In this document: positions 22,491 through 34,801 of the stretch, one piece after another
Position numbering within the stretch: position 1 is the first letter of the stretch
How the letters are laid out: every line of letters begins with the position of its first letter
From: Flammulina velutipes
Taxonomy: Eukaryota; Basidiomycota; Agaricomycetes; Agaricales; Physalacriaceae
Assembly: GCA_011800155.1 (NCBI GenBank)
Contig: JAALGH010000011.1
Coordinates: 1,364,001 to 1,428,000, forward strand
Direction of reading: 5' to 3'
DNA: 64,000 nucleotides
Made by a program: the position numbers and the translations under genes
The notes under the pieces: model-generated
Told to the model about the DNA's origin: nothing
The model's database searches: none
The model's input: only the letters and a program-made list of their open reading frames with translations

Positions 22491-22619
22491 GATTTTTAAC
22501 GACTGATTTAATATAACCAACAGAACGATGTGCGCTATGAGGTACTTGATGCATGTTTAGAGTAGAGGTTTGGTTGTAATAGAGAACTTGGATGTTTGCG
22601 CCACAATTCATTTTGCTCG

Positions 22620-22682
22620 CTTTTGTAGAGATTGATGGGTGACAGTGGGGGCAGAGCTCTTGGTGTAAAACATGAACCATCT
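22620..22682 (-). pseudogene. F-box gene 5'-end relic
   Basis: The minus-strand reading MVHVLHQELCPHCHPSIS repeats the first residues of the F-box protein starting at 20359. No F-box follows. It is one end of segmental duplicate B. Confidence 0.65.
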
Positions 22683-22928
22683 TGAAATTTTGTGAGTGGT
22701 GGTACTAGCAAGATGGGGGCAAGGTGACGGGCCGCCGGCACTGGCTTCTGGTTCGTGATTGATGGAAATGGTTTTGGACCAAGTTCCTACAGGCTATAAT
22801 ACTGTAGTCATGTCATTTGTAAAATTCGTCGAAGTACCGCAAGCCCATTACAAGAAAATACGTAGAAGGAACCATATGTATGTGAGGAATATCAAGTATC
22901 TCTATAATTATCCAATAATTAGTATCAT

Positions 22929-24145
22929 CTAAGGATCCGGAACGTACTGAACGAAGGGGTTCAGCTTCCCTTCTGGCTTGAGACTGACCGGTAGCTGCAC
23001 AGGATTGAACAGCGCCTCAATCAGCGTCTCTGTGGTCTTTGGTCCGTAAGCGTAAGCCAACGGAAGGCGCGACACGTCCAAAGGCACAAAGTCTTCCGAG
23101 TTCGAGTCTACATCTGAGTCGCGTCTATCGTTCTCTTCGACATAGCGTCCATACATGTCAAACGCGCTGGGTCGCGTGTTATAGATGTCGTTCTCCAACA
23201 ACCCAGAAAGTCCAGTCAAAATCTCGCCCTTGGGTAGGGGAGGCGCAACGTAGTTTTTCTCTCCTCCGACGTGCGTCAGCTTGATAGACAACTAAACAGA
23301 ATATCAGTCAGTGCTAAGTCGGGACTACAGATTTTATAAGCACGTACCTTCAGTGTCGTGTTTGTCTTGCTGTCCCGTAAGAGATACCTCCTCGACACCT
23401 CTCCGACCGTCGGACCAGCATACTCGGCCAGGTCGAGGTAAACCACACCGAGGCGAGGATTCCGAGGCGCGTCAGGATCCCCAGCAACCACACGCTGAAT
23501 AACTACAAACTTGGCTGGGCTTGGCATGAGCACGTCGGGATTTTCGCGATCACGGGACAGAGGGATCTTTAAATGAAGCGAAAGTCGTTGAGACCAAGTG
23601 ACAGAGTGCTCTCTGAGGGGCAAGAAGGTCGTCTGACCACGGGAAGGTGTAGGGCGCGGAGTCGAAGACGCGGAGGAAGTGCTGTCTTCGGACACAATGA
23701 CTGTAGGGATGGGGGCGAACGGGGAGGGTTCTTCATTGGATGAAATGATGCTTGCATTGTCTGGGGAGGCAGACGACGAGACGGAGACCGCGTCGGCATC
23801 ACGGCCATTGTCTTCCTCCTTTGTCTTCAAGTCGAGCTCGAGCTGACTACCATTAGAACTAGTATTCGGGGAGCGGCTTTTCAGCTTGAAGAAGCCCTGC
23901 TTCGCGCTTGGAGCAGCGACACAGTGCTTTAGCTTCCACCGCACCGCGAATTCGCCTCGAACGAGCGGGACACTGGAGATTTGGTGGATTTCGATTTCGG
24001 CTTGGAAGAGAGCATGTCGTGGGAGTAAGTGATGTAAATGGGCACGAAGGCCGTTCGTCTGCGAAGTGTTGGGGGTATTCTCCTTCTCCGTTGGGGATAA
24101 TGTCGCAGATGGCTGTATAGGTTTGGGTCCGTGACGGGCAGGCAT
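22929..24145 (-). CDS. NT-C2 domain protein (EEIG1/EHBP1-type N-terminal C2)
   Basis: Two exons, 23348-24145 and 22929-23291, with a 56-nt intron (GTACGT..TTAG, phase 0); about 386 residues. The N-terminal half fits the NT-type C2 domain found in EEIG1, EHBP1 and many fungal proteins, which binds membranes or endocytic partners. FQAEIEIHQISSVPLVRGEF and RWKLKHC open the C2 strands. After a serine-rich linker of about 100 residues come HSVTWSQRLSLHLKI, RLGVVYLDLAEYA and SRRYLLRDSKTNTTLK-LSIKL, the characteristic closing strands. The tail includes PKGEILTGLSGLLEND. The linker inside the C2 domain is typical of fungal members. The frame is clean. A degraded copy of the 3' end lies at 20.59-20.75 kb. 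Confidence 0.72.
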
Positions 24146-24580
24146 GTTGAATGCAAGACGATAGGACTATGTTGCTATTACGCACTGTGGCTGGAAGAGA
24201 GGCGACTGTGTCTAGGATTAGGACGCGATTCAATCGGTCAGCAATTCCACTGCTCACCGGCGTCTAATGCTGTTGAACAGTCAATTTGGTGTCCATCCAG
24301 CGGCTTTCTGCACAAGCAAGATGCTAGCAATGCGAGGTCGATATCCTGCTACGGCGCCACATAGATGGTGGTGGTGGTAAGAAGGAAAGGATGGCTGCGA
24401 CTCGGATGTCGTGGCCAGATTGACAAATATCGGTTAGACCGGCCCGCTCATTCTCTCTTTTTGCGGCTACTTGCGCCGGCCTTTTTGGACAGCGCGTACA
24501 CGTCTGAAGGGTCTGAGTGATAAGCAATGACAGGAGTACAATACTACACAGTCGTCTATATGGTGACCAGAAGTTTGAAA
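24146..24580. other. Intergenic, upstream of the NT-C2 gene and downstream of the kinase
   Basis: The part at 24250-24460 is the second copy of a sequence also present at about 20750-20930 (shared ACAAGCAAGATGCTAGCAATGC). No gene seen. Confidence 0.5.
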
Positions 24581-26200
24581 CTACGCCACAGGTTTACTCG
24601 CCACATGAGGATCATCACTACATGACCGGATAGGTACAGACTGCATGACATAGATAGCCGGCATAGGCATAACAATCGAAATCGATGTGTGAGCACTGGC
24701 CGTCACTGGTTCCGCATCATTCAGCCACTCGTCTTCAAGAAGCTCCTTTGCGCTGGTCCTGTCCGCAGGGCTGAGCCTCAAGCACCTCCTCATAAACTTG
24801 ACAATTCCTTCGGCTTCTTCGAGGGTATAAATCCCCGTCACTGTCTTGGACGACCCAGTGTTCTGACTGATAAGTAAGTCTCTTCGGATGCCTTCTCAAT
24901 TCACCTAAATGATATTCTAGTAAAACGGTTTTATCTCGTTGAAGAAATACGTACACCATTTATCAAAATATTGACCAGCACCAGGACTGACTGATAATTG
25001 CTCTGGCTTGAATGATTCCCTTGTATGTCCCATCATTTGCACGAGCAGCCAGTTTGTTGCGTCGAGCTCGACACCGTCGACTTGTGCGACGTGATTTTTG
25101 AAGAGCGCGACACCCGTAATAACCTCGTATGTCTTGCAAACTATTGTTAGACATGATAACGGCCAATGATGTTCATAGCACGTACCAGGCAGCCGAAAGA
25201 CCATATGTCAACCTTTTCATCCCATGCCGCACCAAGGTAAACTTCGGGAGGCCGAAGGCTGGCGGGAGTGATTTCTGTTACCCTTCGTTCGTCGACCTTA
25301 ATGGGTTGTGCTGCAAAAGACACGATCATAGAAAGAACAAAATCCAACCACGATACGGACCACTCCCAAGATCACCCAAGGTAAACGTACGCTTCATCAA
25401 GTCTCCGAGGGGCGGCAATGGTAGAGGCTGGGATACTGCTGCGTGAACAATCCCGTCAAATGACCCCTCCGCGGGATGTCTCCTCGAAGGGTCTGACTGA
25501 AGCAAATTCACGATATCACTGTCGTTGAGATGATTGTCATAGAATATGTTGTCAGTTTTGAGGTCGGTATGGACGATACCCTTCTCGTGGAGTACGGCAA
25601 GCGCGAAGGACATGGAGGAGGAGGCGTTTCGCAGCTGGCAGTGGATAGTGTAGAATTCTGTTGTCACGAGCCAGTCGAGTCACGTCTCCCCCTAGGAGCT
25701 GCGTTACAAAACAAAGGTAGTTGCCGGCACTCCCTTTTCCCGGAACGACAAAGTTGTCCACGAGTTTGAGACAGTGAGGGGTGCTTGCTGACCGAACGAG
25801 ATTGAACGCGTCCAGCTCCCAGTTTAACCCCGTTGTGGTCAGATGCGTGCAGGGGCCTGTGAGCGCCTTGAGCGCCATGAACTTCTGAGACCTGCGCGTC
25901 TCAGTATGTAAAAACGAGAACCATCCAAAGTGAAGAACCTCTGATCCCGCACGAGCCAAGTACTAGAATTCATGCCCCAACCCAGTTTTCGAAGTATTTT
26001 ATATTGACGACTATCTGGTCCAACAACGTCGCCGAACTCGAATTGCGGGAAACCGAGTCCTGGGGCCGTGTTGAATGGCATGCCTAGGGGCTCTTCGACA
26101 AAGTCTAAATCTACTACACGGTCCCCAGAGATAGGATCAATAGTCCAATGCTGATTTGGCGTCAGAGGGAAATTGTCTGTTCCGGTTCGTGGATCGTTGT
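24581..26200 (-). pseudogene. SRPK-like serine/threonine kinase, disrupted by frame changes
   Basis: The sequence follows the fungal SRPK layout. It shows YKILRKLGWGMNSSTWLVRD (glycine loop), FMALKALTG (ATP lysine) across a short intron at about 25,891-25,936, ELDAFNLVR, CFVTQLLGGDV, AKRLLLHVLR, LHEKGIVHTDLKTDNI (H-x-D catalytic loop), LGDLGSG (DFG-like position), RPPEVYLG, DIWSFGC, TYEVITGVALF and RCLRLSPADRTSAKELL. SRPKs phosphorylate SR splicing factors. Two frame changes fall inside conserved blocks: at about 25,600-25,607, between HVLR and LAVLHEKG, and at about 24,840-24,850, before TLEEAEGIVKFM. Neither has good splice signals. The metal-binding loop reads D-L-G rather than DFG, which many SRPKs also have. 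The start lies near or above 26,150. Either the locus is a pseudogene or I have mis-seen exons. Confidence 0.6.
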
Positions 26201-26810
26201 CGCTGACATGGTCGTCAATGATGATCCAAAGCCACGTCTAATCAGTGCCAGAGCAGAAGAGCGTGTGGCAGAAACGCGAGAAAGCTTGAAGAAGGTGGTG
26301 GTCAGCATCCAGATATCGCATGACGTATAAAATTTAGTATTGAAATCCTCGTGCTTGCACCGCTGTCCCGAATAGCCAAGTTGAGGTCGCGTCGAGATAA
26401 GGACGTTCCCTATCTTGAGCGAAGGTGTAGTCGACCGCCCAACCCTACAGAGTTTAAACGTAGACCTCTACTTGCCTCGCAGCGTTCGCAGCAAATCAGC
26501 CGAATCGCCTTCGAACTTAGTCGGTCATCTCGGAGATCGTTCATGACGCCACAGATTTTTCTACGACCGGACCTATAATCACCATTGACTGAGAAAAATG
26601 TACCAGTTTGTCCTTCTGTCTTGTGGAAGATTCTAACTAATCAATATAGATTATAATGTGTCCTCAACGCAGATAAAAACAGGTCGATTAACATCAATCA
26701 AATTTCCTGCTCGTACACTACGTGGGTCGTGTAGTACTACTTGTCCGAGACATGCCATTTATCGCAGTATTAAAGCAGACACACCATATCGATGACAATG
26801 CACACAAATA
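26201..26810. other. Intergenic, no gene recognised
   Basis: AT-richer sequence with short frames only. It may hold the first exon or promoter of the kinase on the minus strand. Confidence 0.45.
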
Positions 26811-27989
26811 TCATGACAACGCAAAGCCTCCAAAATCCAAAAATGCCTCTTCGATAGACATCTTTCTCACAACCAGGGCCTCTACAATCAGCCTCGGCTC
26901 TCCCCCGTCACCCGCACCAAGAACCTGCACTTTTTTCGCGAACGAATGAGAAGCTGCAACGGGCGTAGCGAACACGTCGTCGTCGTCCCCTTCGACCTGG
27001 ATCTCAACCGTCTCGTCGTGGTGGTGGACAACGACAGGTTGAGGATCGACTGCAACATGCAAAGCCTCCAAGCCAGCAACCAGCTCATCCGCCTGATTGT
27101 CTTCGACAGCCTCCACGGCGTGCACCTCCAGAGCCCTCCTGCGCTCCTCCCTCCTTCTATCTCTTGCATTCCGCCGTTTTTGGCCTTTGCTAAGGTCTCC
27201 ATCGGATGATGAGAGCGTTTTCACCTTCTTCTTCCCTTTTTTGCTGTGGTCGACCGAGAGATGGTTACTGCGGATGCGGAACGGACGAGGTTTGAAGACG
27301 GTAGCTATTTCGATGTCGAAGGAGACTGGGGGAGGAAGATCGGATTCTGAGGATTCGGACTCGATGTCCATGGAGAAGACACCGAGGGACGAGGATGAGG
27401 TATTTCGTCCTTCAGAATCATTGCCCGTGTCTGTATCGAACTCCGTTTCTGCCTCTGTGTCTGTCGTGCTGCTTGCGTTCAGAGAATCCGCCGAACCAAC
27501 TCTGAACTCTTCCCGCCGCCTGTAGCTCCCATTGTAATCTTCTAGCATCGCCAGCGAGGTCAAAGCGGCAGGAACTTCGACCTCTTTGACAACGATAACG
27601 CTGGCGCCAATTTCGCCAGCCATCATCTCGAGCGTTTCCAAGGTCTGCTCGAGCTCTGACCGCGGTAATCCGACGAGGGCGCCTGAATCCGCTACGCCTA
27701 GTTCGTAGTACGCCTGGCCACCGCCCTCCAACAAGCGCCACTTGAGCTGGGTAACGAGACGTGCGAAACGTGCAGCTGATGGATTGAGCAGCTGGAGTTT
27801 GTACTCGACGTTGCCGTCGTCAGCCTCGGGGACGAGCTTGGGGATGGCAGTTATTTGTGGGGGAGTGCTGTTGGCTAGTAGAGCTGGTTGCGAGAGAGGC
27901 GACGATGCGAGAGCGAGAGCAGGAGTCGAGATTAAAGAGTCCCAAGGGCTGGGAACGCGAGGACTCTCCGATTCTGATTCGCCAAACAT
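26811..27989 (-). CDS. Protein with a GTPBP1/GTPBP2-like N-terminal module, no GTPase domain
   Basis: One uninterrupted frame of about 392 residues from the ATG at 27989. Residues 45-150 resemble the N-terminal region of GTP-binding proteins 1 and 2: NVEYKLQLLNPS..RFARLVTQLKWRL, GGGQAYYELGVADSG.LVGLPR and TLETLEMMAGEIGASVIVV. No P-loop or other GTPase motif follows. The middle is acidic and serine-rich, then comes a strongly basic stretch (KKGKKKVK, KGQKRRNARDRRREERRR) that looks like a nuclear or RNA-binding signal. The C terminus has RLIVEALVVRKMSIEEAFLDF. Fungal proteins with only the N-terminal module are known; the function is not established. A role alongside mRNA decay, as for mammalian GTPBP1, would be speculation. 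Confidence 0.6.
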   Translation of the reverse strand: MFGESESESPRVPSPWDSLISTPALALASSPLSQPALLANSTPPQITAIPKLVPEADDGNVEYKLQLLNPSAARFARLVTQLKWRLLEGGGQAYYELGVADSGALVGLPRSELEQTLETLEMMAGEIGASVIVVKEVEVPAALTSLAMLEDYNGSYRRREEFRVGSADSLNASSTTDTEAETEFDTDTGNDSEGRNTSSSSLGVFSMDIESESSESDLPPPVSFDIEIATVFKPRPFRIRSNHLSVDHSKKGKKKVKTLSSSDGDLSKGQKRRNARDRRREERRRALEVHAVEAVEDNQADELVAGLEALHVAVDPQPVVVHHHDETVEIQVEGDDDDVFATPVAASHSFAKKVQVLGAGDGGEPRLIVEALVVRKMSIEEAFLDFGGFALS

Positions 27990-28063
27990 GTTCAAGTATT
28001 CCTTTGGTCGATGGTTGTTGTTATAGGTGGTATTCGAGGTATCATTGTGCTTGTCTTTGTTGA

Positions 28064-28390
28064 GTTACGACAGATTAAAACGCGCAGGTAGACCTAGTTC
28101 ATGATGGTTCAAAGGCAAGGTGTTGTCATCCTATTAAATAAAGGAAAATGGCTTATTCATATAGAGCTCAAACGCACGTGGCAGCGATCAAAGGCGCGCA
28201 AGTCAAGTCCAAGTATCATCCCGCCGCTTCTGTGGCAGTTATAACTTGAAATCATCATGTAGAAATGTTTATTTGTGTGCCATATAACTACTATCTAATG
28301 AGAGAGAAAGAAGGACAACCCCCCGTATAGTATAGACCTCAAAGATTTTCAACCATGCATGATGCAGCTTGACTCGCCCACCGGCTACCA
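28064..28390. other. Intergenic, host flank left of the Helitron
   Basis: No gene seen. It ends at A28390, the inferred host base before the Helitron TC terminus. Confidence 0.5.
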
Positions 28391-28392
28391 TC

Positions 28393-28440
28393 TGGGCTCA
28401 AAGTGTCAAGTGGGTGGCAGTGTCTGACACTTTGAGCCCA
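28393..28440. repeat. Perfect 16-bp inverted repeat (hairpin) at the Helitron 5' end
   Basis: Arms TGGGCTCAAAGTGTCA (28393-28408) and TGACACTTTGAGCCCA (28425-28440) are perfect reverse complements around a 16-nt loop. A smaller near-palindrome, CATTGCCGGGCAATG, lies at about 28475-28489. Confidence 0.9.
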
Positions 28441-28592
28441 GTTTTTGCCTGCCTGCTGCGGGTCAAAGGGCATGTCATTGCCGGGCAATGGTCGACGCGA
28501 CATGTCCGATATACCCGTTGCGTCTTCTTTTGGCCGCATTTCCAATTCCGGACTGGGACTTAGTCATCTTTTCCGCCTTGCGTTCAACGTCG

Positions 28593-31500
28593 ATGTCGTT
28601 TGGCATGTAAGTAGTTAACATTCAGCATACCTATTTTTGTTGACCAAGAAACAAAGAATGGTGTTGCATATCAATGAAGAGTCTGATTCAAAGCAAATGG
28701 GCTCTACATCACACTTTGTATGCTACCTCTTCAACGGCTAAGATGATGATGACGCGTGGCGCCAGCCGCGCCCTGGCAGATTCACGTCGATTCTACGCGA
28801 CAACCAAAAATGCTCCGTTCCCGAATCTTTGCTATACCCTGGCAACGCCGCCGCTGCATTCCATTCTGTTTCAATCATCTAAACAGACGAGTTAGACACT
28901 GGTAGCCCATAATGTGTGTATCAATGTGTTTCTTCTTTTGAAGCTGCATACTCATATCTTCGGCAGGTCAGACTACGAGCAAGAACGAAGTTTGCAACGC
29001 GAGAGGTTCCGCCAATTACACCCTCATCCCAGCAGCCCTCGACATCGACGTCTTCCTAGAAACGACGAAAATGTGGCGCCACCTCTACTGGATGAGGAAG
29101 AACAAACTCGACGCGCTACACTACGCGCCGCTACACGCCAGGCCGATGTGCAGACTTCACCTAAAAAAAGGCGCAAACAGACGACAAACATACCATCATC
29201 TGTCATTCCCTCGACAAGCTCAGCATCAGTCGAGGATCCTTTCGTGGACGTTACACCAGCCCGTCGCCCCCTACAAGTATGCGACGATAACCATGCTCCA
29301 TTGCTCACTCCTCCTCAGTCTCAAGCAACAGGAGAGGCAAGTCTTTCTTATTGCTTCTGATAGACTCCCATTAATTTTTTGCTTAGTTGCGTGTGTTTGA
29401 TTCTTCGTACAGACGATCCGTCGAGGAATCTAACCTGAACCGGCGCCAGATAGCCCAACGCAAGCGTCGCGAGAGAGAACGTCTAGCAAAGGCACAGAAC
29501 GTTGAACAGGTTAGTATTCGTATCACTAGCTTCCGAGTCAATTTAAATACTAACCCGGAATGCCAGACTCCAACTGAGCAGAACGCAGGGCAGGACCACA
29601 CTGACCCAACATCATCGTTCCCCCGGATAGACCTGCGTGCTGTCCGCTCACATAGGCCTCAAACGAGCATGCACGGAAACTTCCAGTACCGTCCAATGGC
29701 AGCGCATGACGTTCAGGACCAGCTTCTGACTCCACCTTCAACACAAACACCAACGGAGCCTCTCGAGTCCATTCACGCCCGTTTGAGAAACCTCCGCGAC
29801 AAGCTGCAGCTAGACGCGGAAAGGCAACGAGAGTGGGAGGAGATTGAGGGGATGGAGAATGAATGGCGAGAAATTGAGGCGAGAATTCGGCGAGATAGAG
29901 GTGAGAGAGAGTGGAAGGAGATAGAGGCGAGATTGAGAAGCATCAGAGAGGCGAGGGACAAGGAGGAGAGGATGGAACGAGAATTGGAAGAGCGAGAGAT
30001 GGAAGCAAGGGAACGGCTGGGAAGGGAACAGCTTGCAAGGGAACGTCGGGCAGAAGCTCGACGTCGAGGGCAGCAACGACGTCGAGAGCGCGAGCGCCTC
30101 CTTAGAGAGGAAACAGAGAGGCGAACGCGAGACATTGAGGAACAAGCAGGGGAGCAAAACGAGAGGGATAGGGAGCAGGAAGGAAACCAGAGGGAAGGGC
30201 AATGGAGAGAGATGATGTGTTTGATGGGACTGGACAACGACAGGGCTGGGGGGCGAGAGCGAGAGCGGGAACGGGATAACAGAGAGTCAGAAAGAAGACA
30301 GCGTACGCTACTAATTTTCTCTTAGTCTCAAGCTATATATTGACATTTTTTCCAGATGAAAACCCCTTTATTCATACCCGAGGGTTCTTCTGTGCTGCGA
30401 GACGACCATACTCCGAGCCCATGGAGCAGCACGACTTTGGACCAATGAATGTCGCATGTCCAGAGTGCGGCGCCATGCACTGGTACGAAGAGCACACCGA
30501 TGGAAATCGTACTCGGCCTCTCTTTGGCATGTGCTGCGACAAGGGCAAAGTCGAGCTGCCCGTTATTCTACCCCCACCAGAAGCACTGCAGAACCTTCTT
30601 ACCGGTCATGACAGGATGTCAACGGAGTTTAGGGAGAACATTGCCCAATATAACAGCGCGCTTGCATTTACGTCTGTGGGAGTGAAAACCGACAACCAAG
30701 TCAATCATCGTGGGCGCGGTCAGCCAGTGTTTCGCATACAAGGTGAATTAAAGCACTGGGCTGGCTCTCTCCTTCCTCAACGCTCTCTCGCACCTGCCTA
30801 CGCGCAAACCTACATTCTTGATCCACACGCTGCACATCAGACTCGCATGCAGCGCAACGGAAATCTTGAACCACGCACAATGCAAATCCTCCAAGACATG
30901 CTCGCCCAGCACAATCCCTATACACGACTCTATGTCCAGGCATATGAGGTGCTTCGCCAGTATCCCAATAGTCCTAACTACACCGCCGCCATCCGCTTAC
31001 GCCCTGGTCAAGACAAACGCCGGTACAACGAGCCTCGCGCTGATGAGGTGGCCATTCTGGTACATGAAGATGAAAACAAGCCTTTCGAGAAACGAGACAT
31101 CATTCTTCGTCTTCGTGCTCCTGATGGTGAACATCCACTGCAGCGTATGTGGGATAGTCACCCCGCATATACACCCTTGCACTATGTTCTCCTGTTTCCT
31201 TTTGGCGAGCCTGGGTGGGAGCCAACGTTGCGTCTGCATGAGCCACAAAAGGAGCAGCCCAGTCGCCTCACATTGACGCGCTACACTGCGTATCGTCTTC
31301 ATCCTCGCGCAGATGACTGGCCTTTGATCTTCCGTAGTGGGAGGTTATTCCATCGCTATCTTGTGGACATGTGGGCTTGTGCGGACCAACAACGACTATT
31401 TTGGCTGAAAGAGAACCAGGCGAATCTTCGGGCCAGTCTTTACAAAGGTCTGGAAGATGCCATCAACCATGGTGATACCAACTTCGAAAACGTCGGCCAG

Positions 31501-34500
31501 CGCATCATCCTTCCCTCTTCTTACGTTGGCGGCCCTCGATACATGCACCAACGTTTCCAGGATGCCATGGCTCTTGTACGCCATTACAAAAAGGTCGATC
31601 TCTTTATCACCGTCACTGCCAATCCAAACTGGTCGGAAATCACGCGCGAGCTGCTGCCAGGCCAAACAGCTTATGATCGTCCGGAACTCGTTGCGCGCAT
31701 CTTCAGGTTGAAGAAGAAAGCTATCATCGATGAGATCTACAAGAAGGGTATCTTTGGGCGAGCCGTTGCCTACGTGTACACCATCGAATTCCAAAAACGC
31801 GGACTCCCTCACATGCACCTCCTCGTCATCCTGCAAGACGATTTCAAGCTTCGGACTCCTGACGACGTGGACACCTGCATTCGTGCATACTGGCCCGATC
31901 CAGAAACGGAACCCCAACTATTCGAGATTGTGAAGAACAACATGGTCCACGGCCCTTGCGGCGCTGCCAATCCAGGATGTGTTTGCATGGAGGATGGGAA
32001 GTGCCAGAAGAATTTCCCCAAGGACTTTCAGGAGCGGACAGTCATGGACGAGAATGGATATCCAAAGTACAGGAGGCCAGACGATGGAAGGAAGTACCTG
32101 GTCGGTAGACATTGGGTCGATAATTCGTGGATCGTCCCATACTGTCCTTACCTCTCGCTGAAATTCAACTGTCACATCAATGTTGAATGTGCAGCAACCA
32201 TCGCAGCCGTCAAGTATACCGTTAAATATGTGCATAAAGGTGGCGATCGAGGGAGTTTGGAGATAGGAGAGAGGGATGAGGTGAAGCTATTCATCGAAGG
32301 CCGCTACTTCTCTGCATCAGAGGCCGCATGGAGAATCTTCCATTTCGACATTCACGACCAGGACCCGCCCGTGCAACCATTACAGGTCCATCTTCCTGGC
32401 GAGCAGATGGTTGTCTTCGATCCTAACAATACCTCGCGGGAGATTATCGATCGGGCAGCTTTTGCGGAGACGAGTCTGACGGCGTTCTTCAGAGCCAATG
32501 CGCAGGATGGTGCTGCAGGTGTTGAGGCCCGACAACATCTTTACCAAGATTTCCCAGCTCACTACGTATTCAACAAAGGGAATCGCTCGAAGAACATCCC
32601 AGCCAAGTGGACACCTCGCAAAAAGGGATTTTCGATCGGACGAATGTACTATGTTCCTCCTACGGCTGGTGAACGGTTTTACCTTCGAAAGCTTCTTACC
32701 GTTGTTCGAGGTCCCACATCGTTTGAGAGTCTTCGTACTTTCAACAATGTGGTGTACCCCGAATTCCGTGATGCTTGCTTGGCTCGAGGTCTTCTCTCAG
32801 ATGACCAGGAATGGCGCCATGCTTTGGAGGATGCTCGACTCATCAAAACAGGACGACAACTTCGACTGCTTTTTACAACGATTCTGCTCTTTTGTACACC
32901 GGCCAAGCCAGAGGACCTTTGGACAGCGTATCGTGCAGATATCTGTGATGATTTGGAGTATCAGCTTAGGTTCTTTCTCTCATTCTGACTGTTCAATTCG
33001 ATTCTGACTGTTTCATAGGCAAAAAGGATTTGAAGCTATTTCCGAGAACGATATCTATGACTATGGTCTGTACTTGGTAGAACAGATCCTCCAGGAATCA
33101 GGACGCTGTCTCCATGATTTCCCTCGTATGCCAGAACCTGTCAGAGACTGGCGAGGTGCTATCGATAACCCTTTGATCACGGAGCAGCTGAACTATGACA
33201 GAGACGAGGAACGTACTGCAGCAGAAGCACGTATTGCCCAAATGAACAAAGAACAGCTGACAGTGTTCAACACTGTAATGACTGCCGTAAGGGAGAAGAC
33301 GAGCCGTGTCTTCTTTCTCGATGGACCAGGGGGTACCGGAAAGACATTTGTGTACAACACACTGTGCCATGCTATACGGGGAGAAGGTTGGATAGTCATC
33401 TGTGTTGCCTCCACTGGGATTGCTGCCCTTATTTTACCTGGTGGGCGCACTGGTCACTCTGTATTTAAGATTCCTATAGAAGGACTGACAGGTATGCACA
33501 CATTCTGGTAATCTAGATCAATGCTAATCCATTTATTAGGTCAATCTACATGTGCGATTCCCAAAAACAGTCTTCGTGCTGACCTCATTCGTCAAACTCG
33601 TCTCATCATCTACGACGAGGCACCAATGCAACACAAGTATGGGTTCGAGGCTATTGACCGTACCCTACGGGATATAAAAGAAACCAATGTCCCGTTTGGT
33701 GGAATTCCTGTCATTCTTGGAGGCGACTTCAAGCAAATTCTTCCCGTTGTGCCGAAAGGGTCCCGCGAAGATATTGTAGCTGCATGCCTCCAGCGCTCAT
33801 ATCTGTGGGCAGAGCTCACTGTTCTCAAGCTCCGTCGAAACATGCGTCTCCAGCAGGATCAGTCGGAGCAGGAATTCGCCTCATGGCTTCTTGATGTTGG
33901 CAGTGGCAAGCAAGTCTCCCCTTCTGACAGTACCATTCCCTTCCCCGCCCATATGAAGGTCAATTCCTACGAGGATCTTGTCAACTATGTTTACGCTGAC
34001 GTCCATCCGGATGCTCCTTCTGCCCCCGCTCCGGAGTACTTTCTCGACCGAGCGATCCTTGCCCCACGGAATGTCGATGTCTTTGCTACCAACACAGAAA
34101 TTCTTAACCGGATGCCCGGGGAAGAATCTGTCTTCTATAGCGAAGACACCATCATTGACAGAGATGGGGACCTTCCCCCATTGCCCGAGGAGTATCTTCG
34201 AAGCTTAGATCCAGCTGGCCTTCCTCCTGGAGAATTACACATCAAAGTGGGGTGTCCTCTGATACTTCTGCGAAACTTAGCACCCATTCGAGGATTATGC
34301 AATGGCACACGGATGGTTGTTATTCGTGCCACCCGCTGGGTCCTCGAGGTCAAGCTTATTGGCGGTGATCACCATGGAGAGCATGCTTTCATACCTCGGA
34401 TTGTTTTGGTACCCTCAGACCAGGCAGCTATGCCTTTTAGCATGCGTCGGTTGCAGTACCCTGTACGACTCGCATTTGCGATGTCCATCAACAAATCACA

Positions 34501-34678
34501 AGGACAATCTATTACAACATTGGGTTTGGACCTCAGGTCATCTGTGTTTTCGCATGGACAACTCTATGTGGCGTTGTCACGTGTTACTTCTAGCCATCGT
34601 CTCAGAATTCTCCTTGCAGAAAATACACATAGTTATAGGACAGTAAATGTAGTGTACAATGAAGTCTTACTGGATTAA
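28593..34678 (+). CDS. Helitron Rep/helicase protein (RepHel)
   Basis: Multi-exon gene for the Helitron transposase. A possible start is ATG 28593, spliced at 28606/28607 to 28967; the next exon begins SDYEQERSL. The 29.4-30.3 kb exon is a long charged coiled coil (RERERE-rich). After an intron ending at 30356 comes the N-terminal zinc motif CPECGAMHWYEE...MCCDKGKV, then the HUH Rep domain. That domain has FITVTANPNW, the metal-binding HMH in RGLPHMHLLV (about 31,810) and the two-tyrosine motif KYTVKYVHKG (about 32,212-32,240). Introns near 32,969-33,019 and 33,492-33,540 lead through a PIF1-family SF1B helicase: Walker A GPGGTGKT (about 33,330), DEAP, LGGDFKQILPVV, the LKLRRNMRL arginine block, INKSQGQ and LYVALSRVT. 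It ends at TAA 34678. All catalytic residues are present, so the element may be autonomous. Confidence 0.88.
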
Positions 34679-34801
34679 TAGAAAGCTTGCGTGTATTACT
34701 GATATAAATGGTAAGTAATCATTCTTGTGCGTTCTAGAGATCAGTAAAATGACGCAAGTAGAACTTTCGCGAACAGGTGATCCTGGCACGGTCATATCCA
34801 G

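Noticed and set aside
29773..30237. Long minus-strand open frames rich in Ser/Leu/Arg
   Set aside because: Antisense shadows of the charged coiled-coil exon of the Helitron protein; the composition follows from the GAG/AGA-rich sense strand.
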